Origin: Cryptomeria japonica
Taxonomy: Eukaryota; Streptophyta; Pinopsida; Cupressales; Cupressaceae
Direction: 5' to 3'
NCBI RefSeq assembly: GCF_030272615.1
Contig: NC_081413.1
Coordinates: 719,343,867 to 719,407,866 of the forward strand
DNA length: 64,000 nt
Positions 10,353-21,487 of the stretch are shown in pieces. The notes beneath the pieces were generated by a model. It saw only the letters and a list, made by a program, of their open reading frames with translations. It was not told the origin of the DNA and did not search any database. Each line of letters starts with the position of its first letter. The first letter of the stretch is position 1. A program made the translations under genes and the position numbers.

Positions 10353-11869
10353 TGTTGGCATTATAACAGGCAATGGGAGATTGTTGGCATTTCAATAAGG
10401 ATATTGAGAAGGTTGTTGATGATTATGGATATAATTGATTAAGGATGATTTACTTTCTTGATATTATTATTTTGTCATTGATGTCAAGAAATTGATTTTC
10501 TAATTCAGTATGATGTTGCCATATCTTGAGAAGTATGATTTGATGAGTATAAAGATATCGATAAAAGACATAGAAAGAATATGATGAATAAGGGGATGAA
10601 TAAGGTATTCAATGGGCAGCTATTACCGAGTCAGACAATGATGAGATCATGATGTTTAGATTGTTTTGACATCATATATATGTTGTAAATTGTAAGGTTA
10701 ATACTATACTAAGTTACCGAGCAAGGAACCTAGTCGGTAAACCCTAAGGTTGTTGCTATCGTTAATGAAGGTGGAATGTCTACCAAGTGAATTTTAGTAT
10801 TTACCGAGTTGTAACCGAGTTATAACCAAGCTCTAACAAAATGCATTAAATGGTTACATGCATTATTTAATGAAGGAAGCTAATGAGATGGAACTAATTA
10901 AATGATTGGTATGCTGTGCATGAAGTTTGTTAATGAATCTATGTCAAAGGAAAATCGGCATGAAGATCTACAGCGCAGATTGAACCGCATTACCCTAGCA
11001 CAAGTTCCAAGAAATGTATGCAAGTTCCTAGGTGGGGTAAAACATTTTTCAGATCGAAGGATACATTGAACCTGGACAAGTTTGAAGATCTAATGGCTAT
11101 GATTGACCATGGAAAATGTGATCAAGGAGATTAAGCAGTTAGCTAATTGTTTATAAATAAGGAGCTATTGATAAACAATGTATGCGGGTAAATGTATGCA
11201 CAGGGATGCTACATAGTGATTACCGAGCACAGAAGCTTGAAGACTTGTTTTGAATAAATAGAGTATAGAAGCCCAGTAGATGGACAAGATTAGTTCTATG
11301 TCTAGATTGTATTGAGCAAATAAGAATCTGCTTTAGCATTTTAGATGTGAAGTTGTAGATAGATTTTTATTACTGTTATTTTGTGAAGTGACAAAAAATC
11401 TCTTAACCGAGTGGACTTAACAGTCTTATTTGTAAAACCCTCTAGCAAGGTGACATTCTGATTGAGTGTTTGAAATCATTTAACAAGGTCGCCTCTAACA
11501 AGGTGAAGATTCTAATAGATCTAAGGGAAATCCCTTAACCGGGTCACATTTAGCAATGTTTTTGTAATCTTTAACAAGATTTGCTTTTAACCGAGCATAC
11601 TCTAGAAGAGTATATTTCTTAGTGGGTCCGAAATCCCATAGTGGTTTTTCCCTATTTAGGTTTCCACGTTAAATCTGGTGTTATGAGGTTTATGATGTTT
11701 ATATGCTTTTGAGTTTCGATGTTTAGCAATTTGTGTTATATTACTGAAGTATATGTTACCAAGGTTGAATCTGATGTTTTTATGGAAGATTAAGTTCATA
11801 TGATTCACCTCCCCCATCTCATCTTGTTGGCTATTTAATCTGTACTTACATTAAGTATCAGAACTATCA
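10353..11869 (+). repeat. CopM-1 5' LTR
   Basis: 1517 bp, TGTTGGCATTATAACAGG to GAACTATCA. The first 29 bases end in a second TGTTGGCATTTC at 10382. The 3' LTR begins only at that second copy, while both CopM-2 LTRs keep the extended start. A strong TATA box TATAAATA lies at 11152-11159. TAAC-type repeats lie at about 11400-11600, and the GTGG...CCAC stem-loop at about 11640-11670. Confidence 0.87.
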
Positions 11870-11871
11870 AT

Positions 11872-11883
11872 TGGTATCAAAGC
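11872..11883 (+). other. CopM-1 primer binding site
   Basis: TGGTATCAAAGC, the Met-tRNA site with one G to A change, two bases after the LTR. Confidence 0.85.
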
Positions 11884-11933
11884 TTTGGACTCCGGAAGAA
11901 AATTTTAAAGGTACTTGAGGCAAAGATCCAAAA

Positions 11934-13157
11934 ATGTATAAGAGGGATGCATCGAAGCTGAACAAGTCAAGTTTCTCTACATGGCAGAAAAGGATGAAGC
12001 TGCACCTGTCAGAAGTTGGAGAATATGTTGTATATTATCTGGAGAATGATTTCATCACACTGAGCACCTATCCATTGACTATGGAAGAAATAAAGGCAAA
12101 ACAAGAACATATCCAAGCAATGATTGAAATAACTTCTGCATTGACTGATTCAGAGTTTAATGATCTAGAAGGCTGCAATGATGCAAAGGCAATGTGGGAC
12201 AAGCTCATATCTGTATATGGCGGTGATGAACATGTTCAAAGAGCAAAAGTAGGTAGTCTAAGAGGACAACTTAAATCTATGAGGATGAATGAAGGTGAGA
12301 ACATAACTTAGTATAGTACAAGACTAAAGGAGATTGTCAATCAAATCAAAGGAGTAGGTGGAACTATTAAAGAAAAGGATATAACAAGTAAGTTGTTAAG
12401 AACCCTTCTATCGGCTTATTTAATCCAAGTCTATGCAATCAATGAATTGAGGTTTGTACCTAACATGCCAGTTTCTTTAGATACTACTATTGGTAAGCTA
12501 CATGCATTTGAGTACAGTGGATCTTCGGTAAATAAAGTTGAATCTGCATTTAGTTCTTTTCATCTTGATGAATCTAATGATTACAATGAAAGAAAGTATA
12601 AGTACTCTAAAGGAGATCACAGTGGAGCAAGTGAAAGATTTCATAAGAACATGGAAGAAGTACACAAACTGTATGAGGAAATCAGAAAGCAAGAAGAGTT
12701 TGAAGCACTATTAGCCAGAAGGTTACCGAGAGGCAAAGGTAAGTATAAAGGAAAACTACCTTTAAAATGTTTCAATTGTGATAAGATAGGACATATGGCT
12801 TCTAACTATCCTGACAAAGAATCTACTGAAAAGAGAGATTACCGAGATGATAGACAGAAAGATAATCATTATAGAGGACACTGAGACTTCAGAAGAAGAG
12901 ATAGAAAGACATGCTTAATAGCTGATGAGGAATCCAATGATGATAAATCAGATGAAATTGATGCAGAGGAAGTCGTTTATGTGGCTATCAAAGATGGATC
13001 AGATGAAGAAAGGTATGAATAAAAATCACTAATATCTCACATAAATACAAATGATTCTTGGATCATAGATAGTGGATGCTCACATCATATGACAAGTGAT
13101 AAACACAAGTTTGTTATGTTAGAAGATTATGATGGAGGTTATGTAAGATTTGGTAAT
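11934..13157 (+). pseudogene. gag-pol: CopM-1 gag and start of protease (decayed)
   Basis: Starts at ATG 11934 (MYKRDASKLNKSSFSTWQKR), 51 bases after the primer site. A UBN2-type gag domain covers about the first 200 residues. The single knuckle CFNCDKIGHMASNY (about 12770) has lost its last Cys to Tyr; CopM-2 has Cys there. The protease motif WIIDSGCSHHMT is at about 13060-13095. Stops: TAG 12309-12311 (also present in CopM-2), TGA 12882-12884 (CGA in CopM-2) and TAA at about 13019. The frame is cut by CopS at 13158 and resumes at 15563. Confidence 0.87.
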
Positions 13158-13608
13158 TGTTGGTGTAAATAATTATTCATCTTTTATTACACCTTACTTA
13201 AGTTTACTTAGGAAATGCATTTCATAGTAGTTTGGGTATGAGACACTTGGGTGTTTGTGCCACATTGGGATAGTGTGTGTAGGAGAAATTCCACCTTTTA
13301 TGGTGTTGATCTTGTTGTTACACTCCACATTCAGTGGGTGATCCACCTCATGTGGACTATTATATTATTTCTCCTACCTACCCACACCTATTTCCTACCT
13401 ACCCTTGTTTCTTATTGAGCCACATGTCATGTTTGTGTGCTCACATATCCCTAGCCTTGCCTATATAAGCAAGCTCATCTACATTGTATGTAACTATGTA
13501 ATTTGATTATTGATCATTTTCTATTGATGAGAATACAGTTTATTCTTGTCCCATATTATGTCTCTATTTTGTACATTTCATTGAGCTCTTGATCTTGGCA
13601 AAATCTCA
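13158..13608 (+). repeat. CopS 5' LTR
   Basis: About 450 bp starting TGTTGGTGTAAATAATTATT and ending just before the primer site; the exact end could be 13608 or 13610. It is unlike the longer LTRs elsewhere in the window: short, without the TAAC repeats or the stem-loop. TATATAAGC near 13463 could be its TATA box. Confidence 0.75.
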
Positions 13609-13610
13609 CA

Positions 13611-13623
13611 TGGTATCAGAGCC
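13611..13623 (+). other. CopS primer binding site
   Basis: TGGTATCAGAGCC, complementary to the initiator-Met tRNA 3' end. Confidence 0.88.
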
Positions 13624-15113
13624 ATTGGGGCTTCATTGATTCGTCTTGAAGAGGCATTATTGTGATGTCAAGAGGCAGATCCGAGGAGCAGCATCTTTTG
13701 GAGGCGTCCTAGACCAAATCTGACCCCGCCATTGCATCCAAAAGGCCGTTTCCATGAATTTTGGTTATAAAGTCGGCCTATTTTGGTGAGAAATTTTTTT
13801 TTGCCAATTTTGCTATAATCGTACGGATTTCGAAATTTTTTAAAATATTTTTCAAAAAAAAAAAAACAATTGAAAAAATTTTGAAAAATAAAATAAAAGT
13901 TCTTTTTTGGGGGGTCCGCAGACCCCCCCCCCCCCCATGACCCCATACTGCAGGTCTGCAGCACAGGTCTGCGCATTGTACCCGGTCGTCCCATCCTCGT
14001 TGCTGCCGCCGCGCCGGTCTCTCCCGCCACCGCCACCGCGCCGGCTCCAACCTACCGCCAGCGCCTGCTACCTCCTCTCTAGCGCCCAAGTCCTCTGCCA
14101 CCGGCTCTGCACGCTCGCCCGTCGCTGCCCGAGCGCCTCAGCTCCGCCGCCGACCATCCTGGTTCACTCCCACTGGCGACCACCACAACTGACAGCCCCG
14201 CGTCCGCCACATGGCAGGCGACCACTGGCCTGCAAGTAATACCCATCCTTACGATAGTCGAGTCATCTGCCTCATCATCCATATGGCCACCATGCAGACA
14301 CCACGTGGCTCACTCAGTCAGCAAATCCGTACAGTACGGCCTGCACAGTCATCTGCCACGTCAGTTGTCCGTACAGTACGGACACCCAGTCAGTAGTGGT
14401 GAAGTTTTGCGACGGTCATACGACCGTCAAATTTAACATAGTGACTTACTGATGTCAGCACCACGTCATCATTTTTCAAAAATTTGGCAGGCCCCTCTCA
14501 TTGAGCTTTTTGATTTTGTAGTTCAACTTGAAATGGCCATAACTTGCTCATTTTTGCTTTGTTTTGGGTGCAATTTTTTTTGAAATGGGCTAGAATTTCG
14601 TGCTCTCGGCAGTGGTGAAGAAATTTTTTGATTTTGATGCATAGTTTTTTCGAAAAATGTAGTTTTTGGTGACTGTACCTGAGTAATCCCAGTTTTTGCA
14701 ACTTCAGAGGCTTCGTTTGGGGTCATACGACCTCCTTTTTAGGTGCCATTTTTTTTGAAAGTGCGTATTTTTTCATCTACTTTCACATGATGCTATCAGA
14801 TTGATGCCATTGTAAGTAGAAATTATACTTTCAGATTTTGGCCATTTTTGGCTCACTTGGTACTTGTATATTTGCTTGAATCTCAGTTAGATTCATTGCA
14901 CTATTGATTGAAGTCTCTTGTATCTCATTCAGGAAGTTGTAAAATTTGCATCATAAGCCCACTTTGCCTTTTTTTGCAAGTGGCTCATTGTAATCGCACT
15001 AAGTATAAAGTGCCAAAATCATCACTTTGGGGGGGGGGGGGTACTTTGATTGATTGAATTTGGGGGGGTGTCTCTTGTGCTTTTGTTCTCTTGTGTTCCT
15101 TCCTTTTGCTACT
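13624..15113 (+). other. CopS untranslated leader with GC-rich island
   Basis: About 1.5 kb without a convincing gene. Bases 13905-14400 are GC-rich, unlike the AT-rich surroundings. They contain the inverted repeat GGGGGGTC-CGCA-GACCCCCC (13909-13928) followed by more C, a Pro/Arg-rich chance frame, and the palindromic unit CCGTAC-A-GTACGG twice (14327-14339 and within 14367-14383). Downstream the leader is T-rich and has G runs at about 15030-15042 and 15062-15068. Confidence 0.6.
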
Positions 15114-15562
15114 ATGGGTTCTTCTAAGTTTCCTCTCTTAACTCCACATAATTATGCTACTTGGAAAATTGATGCATGGAGTAAACTTATGGAAAAAGGA
15201 CTCACTCATTACATTGATGGAACTATTGTTGCTCCTGCTGATCCTAAGGTTGATCCAGTTGGTCACTTAGATTGGCTCACTAAAAATATCATGGCAATTG
15301 GTACCTTAAGAAAGTATGTATCAAAGGATCTCATTTTTCATATTGAGAAGTGTACTCTAATCAAGGATGCTTGGCAAAAGTTTCAAGACTTGTATGGTCA
15401 AGTTGATGAGATTAGGGGATATCAAATTGATAGTGATCTCACCATGTTAGATCCCAAGAACTTTGATACTATACAAGATTATGTCACTAAGGCAAATGAG
15501 TTGAGGGCACAACTCAAAGATTGTGGCATTGATAAGAAGGATACTCAATTGATATTCAATTG
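15114..15562 (+). pseudogene. gag: CopS gag, truncated
   Basis: The ATG at 15114 begins MGSSKFPLLTPHNYATWKID, the N-terminus of a copia gag with the DUF4219/UBN2 pattern (N-Y-x-x-W). About 150 codons remain uninterrupted until the junction with CopM-1, where a TGA is formed by the join. Zinc knuckle and pol are missing. The lack of internal stops suggests it is younger than its host. Confidence 0.8.
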
Positions 15563-18497
15563 ATGTCCAGTGAAAGGTAAAGGATCTATAACACTTCTTG
15601 AAAATGCAAGATGCAATGATGTTTATTGGGTTGAAGGTTTGAAATACAATTTGTTGAGTGTAGCACAGCTAAACAACACAGGCTACCGAATAGAATTTCA
15701 GAAAGGAATTGTCAAAGTTCATGACAAGCATGGAAAGTTAGCTACTACCGGGACACAAACAAAAGGTAACACATTTCATCTTGACTCAACTCAGAATAAA
15801 TGTCTGTATGCAAAGATAAATGATACCTAGTTATGGCATAAAAGGTTTTGTCATGTAAATTTTGATAATCTGATCAAAATAAGTAAGAAGCACTGAGTAA
15901 GAGGTCTACCGAGTCTTGAAAAGCTTGAGAATGCTATGTGTCGAGGATGCCAGATGGGTAAGATGACAAGATCAAGCTTTACAAGTAAGTCTTACACTTC
16001 TAAGGGAATTTTAGATCTTGTGCACACTAATCTTTATGGTCCTATGAAAGTTCAAAGTTATTATGGTGATAAATATTTCATATTATTTGTGGATGACTAT
16101 TCAAGGATGATGTCGGTAATGTTTTTAAAAGAAAAATCAGAAGCTTTTCAAATGTTCAAATGGTACAAGGCAAGAGTTGAAAATGAAACAGGAAGACAAC
16201 TGAAATGTCTTAGATCAAATAGAGGAGAGTTCACATCTGATGAGTTCAACTTATTCTACAGTGATCATAGTAGTAAAAGACAAGTCTCTGCATCGTGAAC
16301 TCCATAGCAAAATGGAATAGCTGAGAGAAGAAATAGATCTATTGTGGATTGTGCCAAAACCCTGATGATTGAAAAGAAAGTGCCACAAACATTTTGGAGA
16401 GAAGCAATAAGCACAACAATTTACACCCCGAACCAAGTTCAACTGAAGAAAGGTACTTTGAAGACACCATATGAAATCTGGTATGACAAAAAACCTAATG
16501 TAAGTTATTTTAAAATCTTTGGAAGTAGATGCTATGTACACAAAGATGATAGAAATGGCAAGTTTGATTAGAAAAGTGAAGAAGGAACATTTCTATGTTA
16601 TTCTTCTAGAAGCAAAGCATTTAAATGTCTGATCAAATCATCTAACAAAATAGTAGAAAGTGCAAATGTGAAAATTGATGAATTTGCAGAAAGAAATGAT
16701 AAAGGAAATTCCAAGGAACGAGAAGATTATGATGAATTTGTTTATGTTCAATTGACAAGTCCTACCGAGAAAACCGTTGAAGAAAATGAAGAGAATATCT
16801 AGTTACCAAGTGATGAAGAAGATCATATAGAGCCTACCGAGCCTGTATTAGCCAAGTATGTCAAAAGACATCAAGCACCAAGTGAGATTATAGGAGATAA
16901 GGATGATCCAGTGATGACAAGGAACAAACTGAGACAGAACACATGTCTGATATCTAAATTTGAACTGAGAATAGTGAAAGAGGCATTTAATAGTGAAGAT
17001 TGGATAAATGCTATGACAGAAGAGATTGATCAGATCAAGAAGAATGACACATGGAAACTAGTCCCAAGACCGAAGGACAAAAATGTAATCAGTACAAAGT
17101 GGATTTTCAGAAACAAGCTAAATGAAAAAGGTGAGGTCATTCGAAATAAAGCAAGACTAGTATGCAAAGTTTATGCTCAAGAAGAAGGAATTGATTATGG
17201 TGAGACTTTTGCACCTGTGGCTAGACTACAGGGAGTAAGAACATTGTTGGCATATGCTGCTTTCAAAAACCTCAAGGTATATCAAATGGATGTCAAATCT
17301 GCATTTCTCAATGGAGTATTAGAAGAAGAAATTTTTATTGAACAACCTGAAGGATTTGTTGAAGACAAGAGTAAAGATCAGGTATGTAAATTGAACAAAG
17401 CATTATATGGTATGAAACAAGCACCTAGAGCATGGTATGAAAGATTGCACTCTTATTTGATTAAGATTGGTTTTATAAGGACAAATGAGAACAACAATAT
17501 GTACATGAAGAATGATGAAAATGGAATACTGATCTCAGCCATATTTGTTGATGATATTATATTTTGTGGAAATGACTCTTTATGCAAGAACTTTGGAAAT
17601 GAAATGAGCAAAGAATTTGAGATGTCATTAATTGGTGAGATAAAGTATTTTATAGGTTTACAGATACTGCAAATGAAAAATGAGATTTTCATTACTCAAT
17701 CCATGTACATAAAAGAAATCTTGAAGAAATTTGGAATGGAGGATTCAAAACCAGTAAGTACTCCTATGACTACCAACTGTAAACTATCAAAGAATGATGA
17801 ATCTGCATCTGTTGATGAGACACTTTACCGATCCATGATTGGAAAGTTACAATATGTTGTTCATAGCAGACCAGACATAGCACATGCAGTAGGTATAGTT
17901 GCATGATTCTCTGCAGATCCTAAGGATACACACATGACAACAATCAAAAGAATTTTTAGATACTTGAAAGGCACTGAGGATTATGGCTTAGTATATCAGA
18001 ATGGAAATGATTTTGATTTAAAATTTTATACTGATGCTGATTGGGCAGGCAACATTGATGACAGGAAAAGCACAAGTGGAGGAGCTTTCTTTTTGGGAGA
18101 AAGAATAGTGAGTTGGCTTAGCAAGAAACAAGGATGTGTTTCACAGTCAACAGCAGAAGCTGAATACATTGCTGCAGCATTGAATTGTACCAACATAGCA
18201 TGGATCAAACAATTGTTGGAAGGTATAAATGAGAAAGTTACTAAGCCAGTAACCATATTCTGTGACAATACTAGTGCCATTAACATTTTGAAGAATCCTG
18301 TTATGCACTCTAAGACAAAGCACATCTCTATCAAATATCATTATCTTAGAGAAGAAGCTCAAGAGAAGAAAGTGGTGCTGGAATATGTTAGCACAAAGGA
18401 GCAAATAGTAGATATCTTCACCAAGCCACTACCAAGGGACACTTTTGAGTATCTCAGAAGTAAGTTAGGGGTCCTGCCCCTATCTTCTACTCACTGA
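15563..18497 (+). pseudogene. gag-pol: CopM-1 protease end, integrase, reverse transcriptase, RNase H
   Basis: Resumes the CopM-1 frame after CopS. Integrase zinc region at about 15835-15955 (ending CRGCQMGK); catalytic core at about 16010-16300; reverse transcriptase from about 16980 with FVDDII at 17544-17561; RNase H from about 18025 with YTDADW, STAEAEY and FCDNTSA; end [10 protein letters not shown] and stop at 18495-18497. Compared with CopM-2 it has TAG for CAG at 16305-16307, 16569-16571 and 16800-16802, TAG for TGG at 15828-15830, and TGA at about 17904-17906. The reverse transcriptase catalytic residues survive but the polyprotein is broken. Confidence 0.9.
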
Positions 18498-18866
18498 TCG
18501 AGTTCGGTGAAAGCATCAATTTGATGACTCTATAGAATATCTTTTGGGAGTTGATGCTGGTTTACACACTTTAGGATGTTTTCTAAAGGTGTGCAGGATG
18601 CAATATAGGGAATAGGAATTGAAGACAAAATGCTTTGACTGAGACTAAGTTGACACATTATAGCGGGAATTCACTTCATATAGGAATAAATTATGTTTTA
18701 GTTCTTTACTTTTTGGCATTGTTGTCAAAGGGGGAGAAGACTGGAGATAAGACGAGAAGTCTAATGTATGGGGGAGAATTCTGATGACAAGAAGAGAGCA
18801 TTTCAGCAATCTGAATCATATTAAGTCAAATCAATTGGTTTTGCCATCAATGCCAAAGGCGGAGAT
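18498..18866 (+). other. CopM-1 3' noncoding region with purine tracts
   Basis: No gene. It holds a CAAAGGGGGAGAAG tract near 18726 and the tract next to the LTR, AATGCCAAAGGCGGAGAT (18849-18866). Two separated purine tracts of this form are typical of Sireviruses; the LTR-adjacent one primes plus-strand synthesis. Confidence 0.75.
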
Positions 18867-20293
18867 TGTTGGCATTTCAATAAGGATATTGAGAAGGTTG
18901 TTGATGATTATAGATATAACTGATTAAGGATGGTTTACCGTCTTGATATTATTATTTTGTCATTGATGTCAAGAAATTAATTTTCTAATTTAGTATGATG
19001 TTGCCATATCTTGAGAAGTATGATTTGATGAGTATAAAGATGTCGGTAAAAGACACAGAAAGAATATGATGAATAAGGGGATGAATAAGGTATTCAATGG
19101 GCAACTATTACCGAGTCAGACAATGATGAGATCATGATGTTTAGATTGTTTTGACATCATACATATGTTGTAAATTGTAAGGTTAATACTATACTATGTT
19201 ACCGAGCAAGGAACCTAGTCAGTAAACCCTAAGGTTATCGCTATTGGTTAATGAAGGTGGAATGTCTATCGAGTGAAGTTTAGTATTTATCGAGTTGTAA
19301 CCGAGTTATAACCAAGCTGTAATAGAATGCATTAAATAGTTACATGCGTTATTTAATGAAGGAAGCTGATGAGTTGGAACTGATTAAATGATTGGTATGC
19401 CGTGCATGAAGTTTGTTAATGAATCTATGTCAAAGGAAAATCGGCATGAAGATCTACAGCGCAGATTGAACCGCATTACCCTAGCACAAGTTCCAAGAAA
19501 TGTATGCAAGTTCCTAGGCGGGGTAAAACATTTTTCATATCGAAGGATACATTTAACCTGGACAAGTTTGAAGATCTAATGGCTATGATTGATCATGGGA
19601 AATGCGATCAAGGAGATTAAGCGGTTAGCTAATTGTTTATAAATAAGGAACTATTGATAAACAATGTATGCGGGCAAATGTATGCACAAGGATGCTACAT
19701 AGTGATTACCAAGCATAGAAGCTTGAAGACCTATTTTGAATAAATAGAGTATAGAAGCCCAGCAGATGGACAAGATTAGCTCTATGTCTAGATTGTATTG
19801 AGAAAATAAGAATCTACTTTAGCATTTTAGATGTGAAGTTGCATATAGATTTTTATTACTGTTATTTTGTGAAGTGACAGAAAATCTCTTAACCGAGTGG
19901 ACTTAACAGTCTTATTTGTAAAACCCTCTAGCAAGGTGACATTCTAATTGAGTGTTTGAAATCCTTTAACAAGGTCGCCTCTAACAAGGTGAAGATCCTA
20001 ACAGATCTGAGGGAAATCCCTTAACTGGGTCACATCGAGCAATGTGTTTGTAATCTTTAATAGGATTTTCTTTTAATCGAGCATACTCTAGAAGAGTATA
20101 TTTCTTAGTGGGTCCGAAATCCCACAGTGGTTTTTCCCTATTTGGGTTTCTGCGTTAAATCTAGTGTTATGAGGTTTATGATGTTTATATGCTTTTGAGT
20201 TTGGATGTTTAGCAATTTGGGTTATATTACTAAAGTATATGTTACTGAGGTTGAATCTGATGTTTTTTATGGAAGATTAAGCTTCTATGATTC
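18867..20293 (+). repeat. CopM-1 3' LTR, first part
   Basis: Starts TGTTGGCATTTCAATAAGG directly after the purine tract and is interrupted by NA-B at 20294. Its last 62 bases are at 27992-28053 (after the NA-B TSD), making 1489 bp in all. TATA box TATAAATA at 19638-19645. It lacks the 29-base terminal extension of the 5' LTR. Confidence 0.87.
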
Positions 20294-21437
20294 TATTGGC
20301 ATTTTTGATATTTATGTTGTGATTGTCATTGATGAACACACACTTGCATTGAGATCCCCTTTATATGTATGAGCTAGAGCTCAACCGGTATCTGTTCCAA
20401 CCGATATGTTGTATTCTAGTCTTTAGACTATTGTTGATTTTGCAGAATGTGTTTCCCGGTCTGAAGCGGCATGTCAACCCCAAGCGGTTCGTAGATCTCA
20501 AGCGGTATGAGGGAGAAAAGCGGCATAACACATTCTTACCAGTCTTTATTTTTGTCAAATTGGCAACTGGTATTTTGTATGAACTGGTAATACTCTTTGA
20601 TGAGTTACCAACCAGCATTTTGTGATGAGTTATCAATCCACCGATTGTTTGACGGTGTTGACACACTGGCGGTGCTTTTTGTGTCATGTTACTGGGTATG
20701 TCTAGATTCATTGAACCTAGGAAATTGATATGTAATCCTATTGGACTGACATGAAATTAGACTCCTTTAAAAGGACATCATGTCTAGGGTTTTAGGTTAT
20801 TGCTGAAAGGGTTTATGTTGTGACTAAGGTTTAAGGTGGTTGAGGAGTTGAAAAGAATATGAATGTGTAGAAGACTGAAGTAATGTAGGAGTGCATTAAG
20901 AATGAGCTATCAAGGATCTAACCGAGCAGTCTATGCTATTAAATAGATCAAACACTTGTTGATTACTCACATCTTTGACAAGTCTATAGCCCTTAACCGG
21001 GTAGGCCCAAAAGCATTTTGTAAAATCCTCTAACAAGGTGGTTCACCTCTGTGAATCTAAAATCGTCTAGCAAGGTAGTCTTTAATCGAACTTATCTCCT
21101 AACAGAGATTGAGATTCCTAATAGGACCTATTCTAGTGAAGAACATTGTAAGATCTTAACCGGTCTGACCTTAACCGGTCTGGTTTCTATTCTGCAGATA
21201 GTGACTTGTGAGTTCCATCTCATCGTGGTTTTTCCCATTTGGGTTTCCACGTCAAATATCTTGTGCTATGGTTGTATTGCTTTTGTGGGTGAACGCTTTA
21301 TTTACATTTTGGTTTGCATGTGTGATAACCAGTCTGTCTGTTAAACTGTTTTACCAATTTATCTATAGACTGTTTAAGTGTCTTAGTGCAGTGTTTTTTG
21401 GCCTACTAATTCAAACCCCCCCTCTTAGTATTCATCA
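20294..21437 (+). repeat. NA-B 5' LTR
   Basis: 1144 bp. It starts TATTGGCATTTTTG; the 3' copy starts TTTTGGCATTTTTG, so the original was probably TGTTGGCA. It ends ATTCATCA. CTTTAAAAGG near 20764 is a weak TATA-like site. TAAC(A/C)(A/G)GG repeats lie at about 20990-21180, and the stem-loop at 21224-21251. Confidence 0.88.
21224..21251 (+). promoter_or_regulatory. LTR stem-loop (NA-B 5' copy)
   Basis: CGTGG, T run, CCC-ATTT-GGG, TTT, CCACG: two nested perfect stems. It is the best-preserved form of the structure found in every long LTR of the window. Confidence 0.6.
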
Positions 21438-21439
21438 AT

Positions 21440-21451
21440 TGGTATCAGAGC
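21440..21451 (+). other. NA-B primer binding site
   Basis: TGGTATCAGAGC, initiator-Met tRNA type, two bases after the LTR. Confidence 0.9.
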
Positions 21452-21487
21452 CAACCTTTCTATAAGTTTAACTACTTGGAAAGAGAT

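Larger units (their letters stand above)
13158..15562 (+). mobile_element. CopS, 5' fragment of another copia element
   Basis: LTR, primer site, leader and about 150 gag codons of a different copia family, placed exactly in the CopM-1 protease frame. There is no rest of gag, no pol and no 3' LTR. The right junction returns to CopM-1 about nine bases downstream of where the left junction left it (compare CopM-2). This is either a full insertion later cut by a deletion reaching into CopM-1, or an aborted integration. Confidence 0.8.

Noticed and set aside
9992-10366. Separate small gene of 124 codons
   Set aside because: It is part of NA-A ORF2; its last codons and stop are CopM-1 LTR sequence, and the frame continues at 28059.
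10382-10386. Left end of CopM-1 placed at the second TGTTGGCA (10382), with no TSD
   Set aside because: Both CopM-2 LTRs show that the LTR starts earlier. Moving the edge to 10353 gives the TSD AGCAA on both sides.
13907-14239. Pro/Arg-rich frame of 110 codons, with a matching frame on the other strand
   Set aside because: It lies in the GC-rich CopS leader, has no domain, and both strands are open because of base composition.
20361-20711. Frames of 86-116 codons repeated at 20361-20711 and 26911-27261
   Set aside because: They repeat because they lie in the two LTRs of NA-B; no sign of coding constraint.
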